Both the position numbers and the translations under genes were made by a program. A stretch of 64,000 nt of DNA from Streptomyces lunaelactis. GTDB lineage: Bacteria; Actinomycetota; Actinomycetes; Streptomycetales; Streptomycetaceae. Below, in pieces: positions 53,400 through 62,831 of the stretch (the first letter of the stretch is position 1; every line of letters begins with the position of its first letter). Below the pieces are notes generated by a model that worked only from the letters and a program-made list of their open reading frames with translations, had not been told where the DNA came from and did not search any database. The stretch is from assembly GCF_003054555.1 (NCBI RefSeq), contig NZ_CP026304.1, positions 1,736,001 to 1,800,000 of the forward strand, read 5' to 3'.

Positions 53400-53791
53400 G
53401 CGACTTCGTGCGGAGCCTGCGGCTGTGGTTCGCGCCCCAGCGTGTGAGCGAGGAGGGCGAGACCCCCGACTACCGGTTCTCGCTCGCCAATGAGCGGACC
53501 TTCCTCGCCTGGCTCCGTACGGCTCTCGCGCTCATCGGCGGCGGCTTCGCCGTCGACCAGTTCCTGCCCGATCTGGCCTGGGGAGTACGCGCCGGAATGG
53601 CGCTGGGGCTGCTCGGCGCCGGGGTGCTGTGTGCGTTGCGGGCGGTCAATCACTGGGTGCGCTGCGAGCGGGCGATGCGGCGCGGCGAGGACCTGCCCGT
53701 CTCCCGGTTCCCGACCGTGCTGAGCCTGGTGGTCGCGGTCGTCGCGGTGGCCATGGTGGTCGTCGTGCTCTTCGGCTGGGAAGGGCGTTGA
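53396..53791 (+). CDS. DUF202/YidH-family membrane protein
   Basis: A 131-residue protein with three membrane helices. The family signature DYRFSLANERTFLAWLRTALALIGGGFAVDQFL is near the N-terminus, and helices end near residue 127 (VLSLVVAVVAVAMVVVVLFGW). GTG overlaps the upstream stop by four bases and the next start by four bases, so all three genes are translationally coupled. YidH/DUF202 proteins have no agreed function. It is paired with a second DUF202 gene directly after it. Confidence 0.87.
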   Translation: MSDFVRSLRLWFAPQRVSEEGETPDYRFSLANERTFLAWLRTALALIGGGFAVDQFLPDLAWGVRAGMALGLLGAGVLCALRAVNHWVRCERAMRRGEDLPVSRFPTVLSLVVAVVAVAMVVVVLFGWEGR

Positions 53792-54114
53792 ACACGGACG
53801 CCGTTGCCCCGGAGCGCGATCCGGGGCTGCAGCCCGAGCGGACCCGGCTGGCCTGGCGCAGGACGACGCTGGCGTTCACCGTGGCGGCGGTGCTGGCGGC
53901 CAGGCAGGTGGCGGGCGGCGATCTGAGCGCGGCCGGGTTTGTCGCGGTGGCGTGCAGTGCGCTGGTGTGGCTGGGGTTTCTGCGCGTCGCCCACCGGCGG
54001 GTGCTGGCTCTGGGCAGCGGGCCGAGGCCTCCGGCGATGTCGGTGCCCGCCGCGCTGGCCGCCGTGGCCTGCACGGTTGCCCTGGCAGGGTTCGCCGTGG
54101 CGATGGTGGTCTGA
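53788..54114 (+). CDS. Second DUF202 membrane protein
   Basis: A 108-residue protein with three hydrophobic segments and the DUF202 motif PERTRLAWRRTTLAFTVAAVLAARQV. It starts at TTG (53788-53790) behind GGAAGGGCG, overlapping the previous stop as TTGA. Shorter than its neighbour but similar in its first half, so the two probably form a hetero-oligomer. Pairs of DUF202 genes in tandem are usual in bacteria. Confidence 0.83.
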   Translation: MNTDAVAPERDPGLQPERTRLAWRRTTLAFTVAAVLAARQVAGGDLSAAGFVAVACSALVWLGFLRVAHRRVLALGSGPRPPAMSVPAALAAVACTVALAGFAVAMVV

Positions 54115-54251
54115 CGGAGAGGGGCCTGGCGGTCCGTGGGGTCATCGTGTTCTTCCCGGGCGTGGCACAGAGCCTGGAAGGGTGCGGAGCCGGTCTCGAG
54201 GACTAGCCTGCGAGGGACAGAAGGCCACGAATCACACCAAAGGTGAGCCTC

Positions 54252-54548
54252 ATGACCGTTCTCCACCACGAGCACCCCACGCACGAGCACACGCACGGCC
54301 CGGCCTGCGGACATACCGAAGTCCGGCACGGCGACCACGTCGACTACGCGCACGACGGCCACCTCCACAAGGAGCACTCCGGGCACTGGGACGAGTGCGA
54401 GCCGGGCGAGCACATCGCGCACAGCGGTCACGTCCACGATCACGGCCCCGGCTGCGGGCACCCCGCCGTGCAGCACGGCGACCACCAGGACTACGTCCAC
54501 GAGGGACACCGGCACGCCGAGCACGACGGGCACTGGGACGACCACTGA
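54252..54548 (+). CDS. His-rich duplicated metal-binding protein
   Basis: A 98-residue protein with 28 His. It consists of two near-identical repeats of about 34 residues, 15-48 and 64-97 (HGPxCGH, HGDHxDYxHxGHxH, HxGHWD), 49 residues apart. Each repeat has one Cys within its CGH. No signal peptide. ATG 54252 follows AAAGGTGA. Probable binder of Zn2+, Ni2+ or Co2+ as a buffer or chaperone; the exact metal is unknown. No Zur- or Nur-type operator was recognised upstream. It is separated by 137 bp from the DUF202 pair. Confidence 0.85.
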   Translation: MTVLHHEHPTHEHTHGPACGHTEVRHGDHVDYAHDGHLHKEHSGHWDECEPGEHIAHSGHVHDHGPGCGHPAVQHGDHQDYVHEGHRHAEHDGHWDDH

Positions 54549-54600
54549 GCACGGTCCTCGCCCACGGGGCCCGGGCCCCGGCTTCCCCGGCGCCATCTCC

Positions 54601-54629
54601 AACTGGCAGTCTCCTACTGACCAGTTCGG
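54601..54629 (+). promoter_or_regulatory. Operator-like inverted repeat before the MBL gene
   Basis: AACTGGCAGT and ACTG-A-CCAGTT (54601-54626) form an interrupted inverted repeat. The overlapping half-site ACTGACCAGTTCGG partly matches the 14-bp sites at 55711 and 61225. Confidence 0.45.
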
Positions 54630-54649
54630 CCTTTACTCGGGGAGCTCTG

Positions 54650-55561
54650 TTGTCCGCCACGGATCCGTACACCGTCCGGCTCACGCCTGAAGCGCACGCC
54701 TACGTCCAGCCGGACGGCGGCTGGTGCCTGAACAACGCGGGATTCATCAGCGACGGGGAATCGACCATCCTCATCGACACCGCGGCCACCGAACGGCGGG
54801 CACGGGCGCTGCGCGAGGCGGTCCTGGCGAGCGGCGTCCCGCTCCCCCGTACCGTCGTCAATACGCACCACCACGGCGATCACACGTACGGCAATGGCGT
54901 CTTCCTGCCAGAGGCCATGGTGATCGGGCACGACTCCTGCCGCAGCGAGGTGCTCGCGGCCGGCCATCAGCTCCATCTGATGTGGCCGCAGACCGACTTC
55001 GGCGACATCAGGATCACCGCGCCGACCGTGACGTACAACGACCGTCTCACCGTCCACGTGGGAGACATCGAGGTACGGCTCATCCACCCCGGCGTCGCGC
55101 ACACCATCGGCGACACGATCGTGCATCTGCCCCGGCAGCGGGTGGTCTTCACCGGGGACCTGATCTTCCAGGGCGGCACACCCTTCGTGCCCATGGGCTC
55201 GCTGAGCGGGTCCCTGCGGGCCCTGGAGGTACTGCGCTCGCTCGACGCCACGACGGTGGTCCCCGGACACGGCCCGATCACCGGCCCGTCCGCGTACGAG
55301 GCCACGGAGCGCTATCTGCGGTACGTCGCCGAGCTGGCCCAGGAGGCGTACGGCAAGGGGCGCACCCCGCTGGAGGCGGCGCGCGAGGCGGATCTCGGGG
55401 TCTTCGCCGAACTGCGGGAGAGCGAGCGGCTGGTGGCGAATCTGCACCGGGCGTACGCGGAGCTCGACGGGAAGCCGGCGGGGTCGCCGCTCGATGCCGT
55501 GGCCGTGTTCGCCGACATGGCGGCGATGAACGGCGGCGTACCGGTGGCCTGCCACGCCTGA
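54650..55561 (+). CDS. MBL-fold metallo-hydrolase
   Basis: A 303-residue enzyme. Metal-binding motifs are NTHHHGDHTYGN (THxHxDH type), HPGVAHTIGDTIVHLP, VVFTGDLIFQGG and VVPGHGPITG. Residues 230-303 are an extra helical C-terminal region. TTG 54650-54652 follows GGGAGC; a CTG is also possible. A palindromic site overlaps its upstream region and resembles the TetR-type operators at 55711 and 61225, so it may belong to the acyl-CoA regulon. Substrate unknown. Confidence 0.83.
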   Translation: MSATDPYTVRLTPEAHAYVQPDGGWCLNNAGFISDGESTILIDTAATERRARALREAVLASGVPLPRTVVNTHHHGDHTYGNGVFLPEAMVIGHDSCRSEVLAAGHQLHLMWPQTDFGDIRITAPTVTYNDRLTVHVGDIEVRLIHPGVAHTIGDTIVHLPRQRVVFTGDLIFQGGTPFVPMGSLSGSLRALEVLRSLDATTVVPGHGPITGPSAYEATERYLRYVAELAQEAYGKGRTPLEAAREADLGVFAELRESERLVANLHRAYAELDGKPAGSPLDAVAVFADMAAMNGGVPVACHA

Positions 55562-55710
55562 GCGCGGCCCGCACCCGGGCGGGCCCGACGCCGCAGGCCC
55601 GACCCGACAAAGGGCCCTTCGAGGCGCGCTCCTCCATGTGAACCTCGCCCACGGATGTGACCCCCGGACTGTGATCCAGGCCCGGGTTCGGTGAGCACGC
55701 TGGACGACAT

Positions 55711-55724
55711 ACCGACTGGTCGGT
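55711..55724 (+). promoter_or_regulatory. Perfect 14-bp palindromic operator before the APH-ACAD genes
   Basis: ACCGACTGGTCGGT is fully palindromic, 44 bp before the APH start. A variant of the same site lies before the SDR-ligase-TetR operon at 61225-61238. Confidence 0.7.
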
Positions 55725-55768
55725 CATCATGGGCGGGATCCGTTCTTCCGCCCCCGGAGGTGCCCACG

Positions 55769-56791
55769 ATGAGCTCAGTTCCCCCGCCAGGCCTCGATCC
55801 CGGGCAGCTGCGCGGTTATCTCGACCGCGAGCGGCCGGGTCTGGTGAGCGGACCGCTCAGCGCCCGGCTGATCCAGGGCGGCCGCTCCAACCTCACGTAC
55901 TCCGTCACCGACGGCACCGGCCGCTGGGTCGTGCGCAGGCCACCGCTCGGGCATGTGCTGGCCACCGCGCACGACATGAAGCGCGAGCACCGGGTGATCA
56001 GCGCGCTTCACCCGACCGCCGTACCGGTGCCCGAGCCGGTGCTGCTGTGCGAGGACGAGTCGGTGATCGGATCGTCCTTCTACGTCATGGAGTTCGTGGA
56101 CGGCACTCCGTACCGCACGGCCGAGGAACTCGCCCCGCTCGGCCCCGAGCGCACCCGGGGCGCGGTGCTCGGCCTTCTCGACACCCTCGTCGATCTGCAC
56201 GCGGTGGACCCGGAGTCGGTGGGTCTGGGCGACTTCGGCCGGCCCGAGGGCTTCCTCGACCGGCAGCTGCGGCGCTGGGGCAAGCAGCTCGACGCGTCCC
56301 GCAACCGCGAACTCGCCGGCATCGACGAGCTGCACGCCGCGCTCGGCCGCTCGCTGCCCGCCTCATCCACGCCGACCGTCATCCACGGCGACTACCGGCT
56401 GGACAACGTCCTGCTCGGCGACGACGACCGGATCAAGGCCGTACTCGACTGGGAGATGTCGACCCTCGGCGACCCGCTGACCGATCTCGGGCTGCTGGTG
56501 ATGTACAGCGCCAGGCTGGAGCTGCCCGACTCCCCGATCAGCACGACCGCGGGGGCCGCGGGCCACCCGGAGGCCGCCGAGCTGATCGAGCGGTACGCCG
56601 CGCGTTCCGGCCGCGACACCTCCGCCATCTCCTGGTACACGGCCTTCGCCTGGTTCAAGCTCGCCGTGATCCTCGAGGGCATCCACTACCGCTACACCCT
56701 CGGCCAGACCGTCGGAGCCGGCTTCGACCGGATGGGCGATCTCGTCCCCCTCTTCATCGAGCACGGCCTCACCACCCTTCAGGAAGGCTGA
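55769..56791 (+). CDS. APH-family phosphotransferase (ACAD10/11 N-terminal type)
   Basis: A 340-residue kinase of the aminoglycoside-phosphotransferase fold. LIQGGRSNLTYSV is the Gly-rich loop, VIHGDYRLDNVLL the catalytic loop (Asp) and VLDWEMSTLGDP the metal-binding Asp. Proteins of this type, next to an acyl-CoA dehydrogenase, correspond to the kinase half of ACAD10/11, which phosphorylate 4-hydroxyacyl-CoAs. ATG 55769 follows GGAGG; an earlier in-frame ATG covers the operator. The acyl-CoA dehydrogenase gene starts seven bases after its stop. Confidence 0.88.
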   Translation: MSSVPPPGLDPGQLRGYLDRERPGLVSGPLSARLIQGGRSNLTYSVTDGTGRWVVRRPPLGHVLATAHDMKREHRVISALHPTAVPVPEPVLLCEDESVIGSSFYVMEFVDGTPYRTAEELAPLGPERTRGAVLGLLDTLVDLHAVDPESVGLGDFGRPEGFLDRQLRRWGKQLDASRNRELAGIDELHAALGRSLPASSTPTVIHGDYRLDNVLLGDDDRIKAVLDWEMSTLGDPLTDLGLLVMYSARLELPDSPISTTAGAAGHPEAAELIERYAARSGRDTSAISWYTAFAWFKLAVILEGIHYRYTLGQTVGAGFDRMGDLVPLFIEHGLTTLQEG

Positions 56792-56798
56792 GTACCCC

Positions 56799-58031
<1,233 letters not shown>

Positions 58032-58091
58032 CTTGCCGGGCCCCCGGGACCCCTGTGTCCTCAGTCGCCGGACGGGCTGGATTTCCGGCCC

Positions 58092-58130
58092 CGCCGGCGA
58101 TTGAGGCGCGGGGTTCGGGGCGGAGCCCCG
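58092..58130. repeat. Intergenic repeat copy (GCGATTGAGGCGCGGGG family)
   Basis: Starts CGCCGGCGATTGAGGCGCGG and ends with a GGGGC-G-GAGCCCCG hairpin. Near-identical to 51081-51124. It lies between convergent stop codons, 15 bp before the TetR stop. Confidence 0.65.
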
Positions 58131-58145
58131 ACAAGGGCCCGGGCC

Positions 58146-58739
58146 CTACGGGCGCAAGGCGCGGAGGAGCATGTCGGCCAGGTGGTCCGCGACCTGTTGG
58201 GGCGTGAGCGGGCCGTCCGGGCGGTACCACGTCGACAGGTGGTGGACCGAGCCGAAGTGGTAGTCCACGACCAGGTCCGCGGGGGTCGCCGAGGAGAACA
58301 CCCCGCTCTGCTGGCCCTCCTCGACCAGCGCGCGGAACCGCTCGTGGTAGCGGCGGCGCTCCGCGCGTACCTGCTTGTGCTTCTCCGGGCTCAGGTGGTG
58401 CATGGACCGGAAGAAGATCGCGGCGTCGTCGAGGTTGTCGATCGTCGTCACGACCACATCGGCCGCCGCGCCCCGCAGCCGCTCCTCCACCGGCTCGTCG
58501 GCCTCCGCGTACGCGTCGAGCCGCTCCTGCTGGAGGCGGAGCATCCGGGAGTAGACCTCCTGGAGCAGGTCTTCCTTGGAGCCGAAGTAGTGGTAGAGCG
58601 CTCCCTTGGTGACGCCGGCCGCTTCGACGATCTCCTGCACAGAGGTCCGGTCGTAGCCGCGCTCCGCGAAGAGCCGGGTGGCGGCGGCCAGCAGCCTCTG
58701 CGGGACGGGGGTGCCGTTGCCGTCCGTCGTCCTGGCCAT
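58146..58739 (-). CDS. TetR-family regulator of the acyl-CoA cluster
   Basis: A 197-residue repressor-type protein. The helix-turn-helix is YDRTSVQEIVEAAGVTKGAL followed by YHYFGSKEDLL (about 30-60). The C-terminal ligand domain has a WYRPDGPLTPQQVADHL end, as in TetR proteins of fatty-acid catabolism. ATG 58737-58739 follows GGCAGG. It is the last gene of SDR-ligase-TetR on the minus strand, 34 bp after the ligase stop. Candidate operators ACCGAC-NN-GTYRGT lie before both operons, so it should control both; acyl-CoA is the likely inducer. Confidence 0.9.
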   Translation of the reverse strand: MARTTDGNGTPVPQRLLAAATRLFAERGYDRTSVQEIVEAAGVTKGALYHYFGSKEDLLQEVYSRMLRLQQERLDAYAEADEPVEERLRGAAADVVVTTIDNLDDAAIFFRSMHHLSPEKHKQVRAERRRYHERFRALVEEGQQSGVFSSATPADLVVDYHFGSVHHLSTWYRPDGPLTPQQVADHLADMLLRALRP

Positions 58740-58773
58740 TGCCGCCACCTGCCTTTCGTTCAATTCCGCGGTT

Positions 58774-60426
58774 CTACGCCTGGGAACGCAGTTCCCGCCT
58801 GAGGATCTTCCCACTTGCGGTCTTCGGCAGCTCCGGCAGGATCTCCACTTCGCGCGGGTATTTGTACGCAGCCAGTCGTTCCGCGCAGTACGCGGAGATT
58901 TCGTCCGGTTCCGCGGCAGACCCCTGGCGCAGGCTGACGTACGCCTTCACCGTCTCCCCGCGGTAGTCGTCGGGTATTCCGACGACGGCCGCCTCGCGCA
59001 CCGCCGGGTGCGTGTAGAGGACGTCCTCGACCTCGCGCGGCCACACCTTGAAACCGGAGGCGTTGATCATGTCCTTCTTGCGGTCGACGACGTACAGCCA
59101 GCCCTGCGCGTCCATGAAGCCGATGTCGCCGGTGCGCAGCTCGCCGTCCGGGAAGGCCTCGGCGGTGGCCTCGGGCAGTTTCCAGTAGCCGGGCACCACC
59201 TGGGGGCCGCTGACCGCGATCTCGCCCGGCTCGCCGAAGGGCACGTCGGCCCCCTTCTCGTCGACGATCCGGACGATCGCGTCCGGGCCCGGGATGCCGA
59301 CGGAGAGGGTGCCGGATGCCGGGTCGACCGGGGCCTCCTTCTCCGGGGGAACGGAGGCGCAGGGGGCGGTGCACTCGGTGAGTCCGTAGCCGTTGCGGAG
59401 GTAAGGGCCGAAGCCGGCACGGAACTTCTCGACCAGTGCGGGCGGCACCGGGGCACCGCCCGATGAGATCACCTGGAAGGAGTCGAAGTGCTCGCGGGTG
59501 GCGGCGGGGTGGGCGGCGAGTGCCATGAAGGCGGTCGAGGGGCCGACGGTGTAGGCGGGCCGGTGCTCGGTGAAGGCGTCGAGGACGACGCCCGCGTCGA
59601 AGCGGTATGCGAGGGCGAGGGTGCCCGCGTTGGCGATGCACGCGGCGAGTTCGCAGACCATGCCGGTGATGTGGAAGAGGGGCGCGAGGGCGAAGTAGCA
59701 GGCACCCTCGGGCACCGGGTGGCCGGTGCGCTGGCGCTCGGCGTTGTAGGTGATGCCGCCGTGGAGGTTCATGGCGCCCTTGGGGGTGCCGCTGGTGCCG
59801 GAGGTGTAGCTGATCAAAGCCACGTCGGTGGCGGCGAGTTGACGCTCCGACGGCGCGGGGAGACCCTTCCGGGCCACGGCCACCAGATCGTCGGCGTCGG
59901 CCGGCGGTGTCAGCCGTTCGAAGCCCAGGACCCGTTCGTCGTTGCGGGTCTGCAGATCGAGTTCGCAGGCGGTGAGGGCGATTCGTACGGACGAACCGGC
60001 GGCGCTCTCGCGCAGATACGTCTCCCAGGCGCGGTCCGAACAGATCAGCGCGGTGACGTCGGCGTCGGCCAGTACGTGCGCGACCTCGGCCGACTTGTAC
60101 ATCGGGTTGAGCGGTACGACGGTGGCGCCGGCCTTCCAGGCGCCGAGCAGCGCGATCACGAAGTGCGGGGTGTTCTGGAGCATGATCGCGACGCGGTCGC
60201 CGCGCTCGATGCCGCGCGAGGCGAGATGGCCCGCGACGGAGTCGGACAGCGCGTCGGTCTCGCGGTAGGTCAGCCGCCCGTCGAAGTAGGCGAGGGCGGT
60301 GTGATCGGGTGCGCGGTCGACGGCGGCCCGGAAGGAGTGCACGACGGTCGCGGGCGGCGTGATGTCGGCCCGCTGGGCCGCACTGAGCTGGGAGAGCCAC
60401 GGCTTGGCGGCGTAGATCGAGGTCAC
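58774..60426 (-). CDS. Acyl-CoA synthetase (AMP-forming)
   Basis: A 550-residue ANL-family ligase. The P-loop is SYTSGTSGTPKGAM, with motif GYGLTECTA, hinge ELRTGDIGFMD and DRKKDMINASGFKVWP, and catalytic Lys in PKTASGKILRREL. GTG 60424-60426 overlaps the SDR stop as GTGA. It activates a fatty or aromatic acid to a CoA thioester, the entry step for the acyl-CoA dehydrogenase encoded on the other strand. Chain length cannot be told from the sequence. Co-transcribed with the SDR and TetR genes. Confidence 0.92.
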   Translation of the reverse strand: MTSIYAAKPWLSQLSAAQRADITPPATVVHSFRAAVDRAPDHTALAYFDGRLTYRETDALSDSVAGHLASRGIERGDRVAIMLQNTPHFVIALLGAWKAGATVVPLNPMYKSAEVAHVLADADVTALICSDRAWETYLRESAAGSSVRIALTACELDLQTRNDERVLGFERLTPPADADDLVAVARKGLPAPSERQLAATDVALISYTSGTSGTPKGAMNLHGGITYNAERQRTGHPVPEGACYFALAPLFHITGMVCELAACIANAGTLALAYRFDAGVVLDAFTEHRPAYTVGPSTAFMALAAHPAATREHFDSFQVISSGGAPVPPALVEKFRAGFGPYLRNGYGLTECTAPCASVPPEKEAPVDPASGTLSVGIPGPDAIVRIVDEKGADVPFGEPGEIAVSGPQVVPGYWKLPEATAEAFPDGELRTGDIGFMDAQGWLYVVDRKKDMINASGFKVWPREVEDVLYTHPAVREAAVVGIPDDYRGETVKAYVSLRQGSAAEPDEISAYCAERLAAYKYPREVEILPELPKTASGKILRRELRSQA

Positions 60427-61187
60427 TGGCCGGCACCTTCCCACTTCTGCTGGATGTGGTTCATGCCGGTGAGCCAGCGCTCCGGGGTGGCGGCGCGGGC
60501 CTGGTAGTACCCGGCGACCTCGGGGTGCGGCAGGATCAGGAAGCGGTCGGCCTCGATGCCCTCGAACAGCGCGTCCGCGACGTCCTCGGGCTCGATCGCG
60601 GTCGGGGCGAGGACGAGCTCGCCCGCCGATCCGGCCGCCGTGAGCATGTCCGTACGCACGCCCTGGGGGCAGATCGCGTGGACCTTGAGGCCGCGGTGGC
60701 GGTAGGTGAGCGAGAGCCACTCGGCGAAGGCGTACGCGCCGTGCTTGCTGACGCTGTACGGGGCGGCACCCACCATCGTGAGCAGTCCGGCCGCGGAGAC
60801 GGTGGACACGAAGCGGCCGCTGCCGCGCTCAAGCCAGTCGGGCAGCAGGGTGCGGGCCGCGCGGACGTGCGCCATGACATTGACGTCCCAGGCCGCGCCC
60901 CAGACCGCTTCGTCGGCGAAGGCGTCACCGGGCGAGGCGAGACCGGCGTTGGCGCAGTAGACATCCACGGTGCCGTCCAGCGCGTCGCGGGCCGCGTCCA
61001 CGATCTCGGACGCGTCACCGGGGACCGCGGTCGCGCCGATCTCGTCGGCGATCGCCTTGGTCCTTGCCGGGTCGAGGTCGTTGACCACGACGCGGGCACC
61101 CTCCGCCGCGAACCGGCGGGCGAGTGCGGCACCAATACCGCCGCCCGCGCCCGTAACCACAACCCCAGCTCCCTGCACCGTACTCAT
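60423..61187 (-). CDS. Short-chain dehydrogenase/reductase
   Basis: A 254-residue NAD(P)-dependent SDR. Cofactor motif VVVTGAGGGIGAALARRFA, then NDLDP and CANAGLASPGD. The catalytic triad is Ser in STVSAAGLL, then YSVSK with Tyr and Lys. ATG 61185-61187 follows GGAG. It would oxidise a 3-hydroxyacyl intermediate or reduce a keto group in the same pathway as the ligase. Four-base overlap with the ligase gene. First gene of the operon; the candidate operator is 38 bp upstream. Confidence 0.91.
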   Translation of the reverse strand: MSTVQGAGVVVTGAGGGIGAALARRFAAEGARVVVNDLDPARTKAIADEIGATAVPGDASEIVDAARDALDGTVDVYCANAGLASPGDAFADEAVWGAAWDVNVMAHVRAARTLLPDWLERGSGRFVSTVSAAGLLTMVGAAPYSVSKHGAYAFAEWLSLTYRHRGLKVHAICPQGVRTDMLTAAGSAGELVLAPTAIEPEDVADALFEGIEADRFLILPHPEVAGYYQARAATPERWLTGMNHIQQKWEGAGQ

Positions 61188-61224
61188 CAAGCTCCGCCTC
61201 TCCGCGTGCCGGCCATCCACGCAG

Positions 61225-61238
61225 ACTAACCGGTCGGT
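61225..61238 (-). promoter_or_regulatory. TetR-type operator before the SDR-ligase-TetR operon
   Basis: On the minus strand ACCGACCGGTTAGT, matching ACCGACTGGTCGGT at 55711 at 11 of 14 positions and sharing the left half-site exactly. Confidence 0.65.
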
Positions 61239-61287
61239 ATGTAGCGAGGGAAGGGGGAGGGACGGAGTGGGGCGGCGCGCCCGGTCC

Positions 61288-61317
61288 GTTCCGCAGCGTT
61301 CCGCAGCGTTCCGCGGA
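61288..61317. repeat. Three 10-bp direct repeats
   Basis: GTTCCGCAGC, GTTCCGCAGC and GTTCCGCGGA follow each other without a gap. The 10-bp period places each copy on the same DNA face. The repeats sit between the divergent SDR and NamZ genes. Confidence 0.7.
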
Positions 61318-61471
61318 GGATCGCCCTCGTACTGGCGTTACTGGGGCGACTCCGACAACATCGCGGGTGTGCGTGCCAGGCGTCGCGGGGCAGGCGGGAC
61401 TTCCACAACACGCCCCAGCGTGCGTGGCCATGACAGACGGCGGTACCGAAGGCGATCACGGAGGTAGCCCG

Positions 61472-62710
61472 ATGAGCCTGTCCAGACGGGGTTTACTGGC
61501 CGCGGGCGGCGCGGTGGGCGCGCTCGCCGCGGGCGCGTCACCCACGGCCGCCCACTCGGGCCGCGGCCGGGTCCGTACCGGATTCGACCGGCTGGCCGCC
61601 GACGGCTACGCGCAGCTGTCCGGGCAGCGGGTCGGGCTGGTCACCAACCCGACCGGGATCACCCGGGACGTCCGTCACATCGTGGATGTGATGCACGCGG
61701 ACGAGCGGGTGAACCTCGTCGCCGTCTTCGGCCCCGAGCACGGCTTCAGGGGCACGGCGCAGGCGGGCGGTTCCGAGGGCCGCTACGACGACCCGGCGAC
61801 CGGGCTGCCCGTCTATGACACGTATCTCAAGAGCGGGCAGCCGCTCGCCGACATCTTCACCGCGTCGGGCGTGGAGACGATCGTCTTCGACATCCAGGAC
61901 GCCGGCGCCCGCTTCTACACGTACATCTGGACGCTCTACGACTGCATGCAGGCGGCCGCGCTCGCGGGCAAGCGCTTCGTGGTGCTGGACCGGCCGAACC
62001 CGGTGACCGGGCGGGCCGCCCTCGGCCCCGTGCTCGACAAGGCCTTCGCGACCTTCGTGGGCCGCGAGCCGATCGCGCAGGCGCACGGCATGACCGTGAC
62101 CGAGCTGGCGCGGCTGTTCAACGACGAGTTCCTGACGAAGCCGGTTGAACTGGAGACGGTACGGATGTCGGGCTGGCGGCGTTCGGACTTCTTCGACGAC
62201 ACGGGCCTGCCGTGGGTGCCGCCGAGCCCCAATATGCCGACGCCTCAGACCGCGCTCGTCTACTCGGGTACCTGCCTGTTCGAGGGGACGAACCTCTCGG
62301 AGGGGCGCGGCACGACACGGCCGTTCGAGCTGCTCGGCGCCGAGGGCATCGACCGCCGCTGGGCTCAGGCCGCGAACGCCCTGGAGCTGCCGGGCGTCCG
62401 CTTCCGCGAGGCGTACTTCGCCCCGACGTTCTCCAAGTTCCAGGGCAGGACGATCGGCGGGGTCCAACTGCACATCCACGACCGGACGTCGTACGACCCG
62501 GTGCGCACGGGGATCGCGCTGCTGGTGACGGCGAAGCGGACCTGGAGCGGCTTCGCCTGGCGGCCGGACAACTGGATCGACAAGCTGACGGGCTCGGCGA
62601 ACGTACGCACGATGATCGACGCGGGCGCCGGGACGGACGAGGTCGTGGGGGCGTGGCAGGGCGACCTTGCCGCGTTCAGGGCCGTACGGAAGGGATATCT
62701 GCGGTACTGA
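61472..62710 (+). CDS. NamZ-family exo-beta-N-acetylmuramidase (DUF1343)
   Basis: A 412-residue secreted enzyme. Twin-arginine signal SLSRRGLLAAGGAVGALAAG. The DUF1343 body has TNPTGITRDVRHIVDVMHA, FGPEHGFRG (catalytic Glu and His), FDIQDAGARFYTYIWTL, DRPNPVTG and LFEGTNLSEGRGTTRPFE. Members release MurNAc from the non-reducing end of peptidoglycan fragments, as in Bacteroides and Bacillus NamZ. ATG 61472 follows GGAGG; earlier in-frame starts precede the signal motif. It likely works in wall recycling outside the membrane. Confidence 0.92.
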   Translation: MSLSRRGLLAAGGAVGALAAGASPTAAHSGRGRVRTGFDRLAADGYAQLSGQRVGLVTNPTGITRDVRHIVDVMHADERVNLVAVFGPEHGFRGTAQAGGSEGRYDDPATGLPVYDTYLKSGQPLADIFTASGVETIVFDIQDAGARFYTYIWTLYDCMQAAALAGKRFVVLDRPNPVTGRAALGPVLDKAFATFVGREPIAQAHGMTVTELARLFNDEFLTKPVELETVRMSGWRRSDFFDDTGLPWVPPSPNMPTPQTALVYSGTCLFEGTNLSEGRGTTRPFELLGAEGIDRRWAQAANALELPGVRFREAYFAPTFSKFQGRTIGGVQLHIHDRTSYDPVRTGIALLVTAKRTWSGFAWRPDNWIDKLTGSANVRTMIDAGAGTDEVVGAWQGDLAAFRAVRKGYLRY

Positions 62711-62831
62711 CCGGGGACCGTATGCGACCGGTCCAGGTCGACAATGGCCGACATGTGTCATAGGTATGGCCCTCCCTCCCCCCGCGCAGGATGCTGTTCG
62801 AACAGGGGACGGTAACGGGGAGGGGCAGGTC

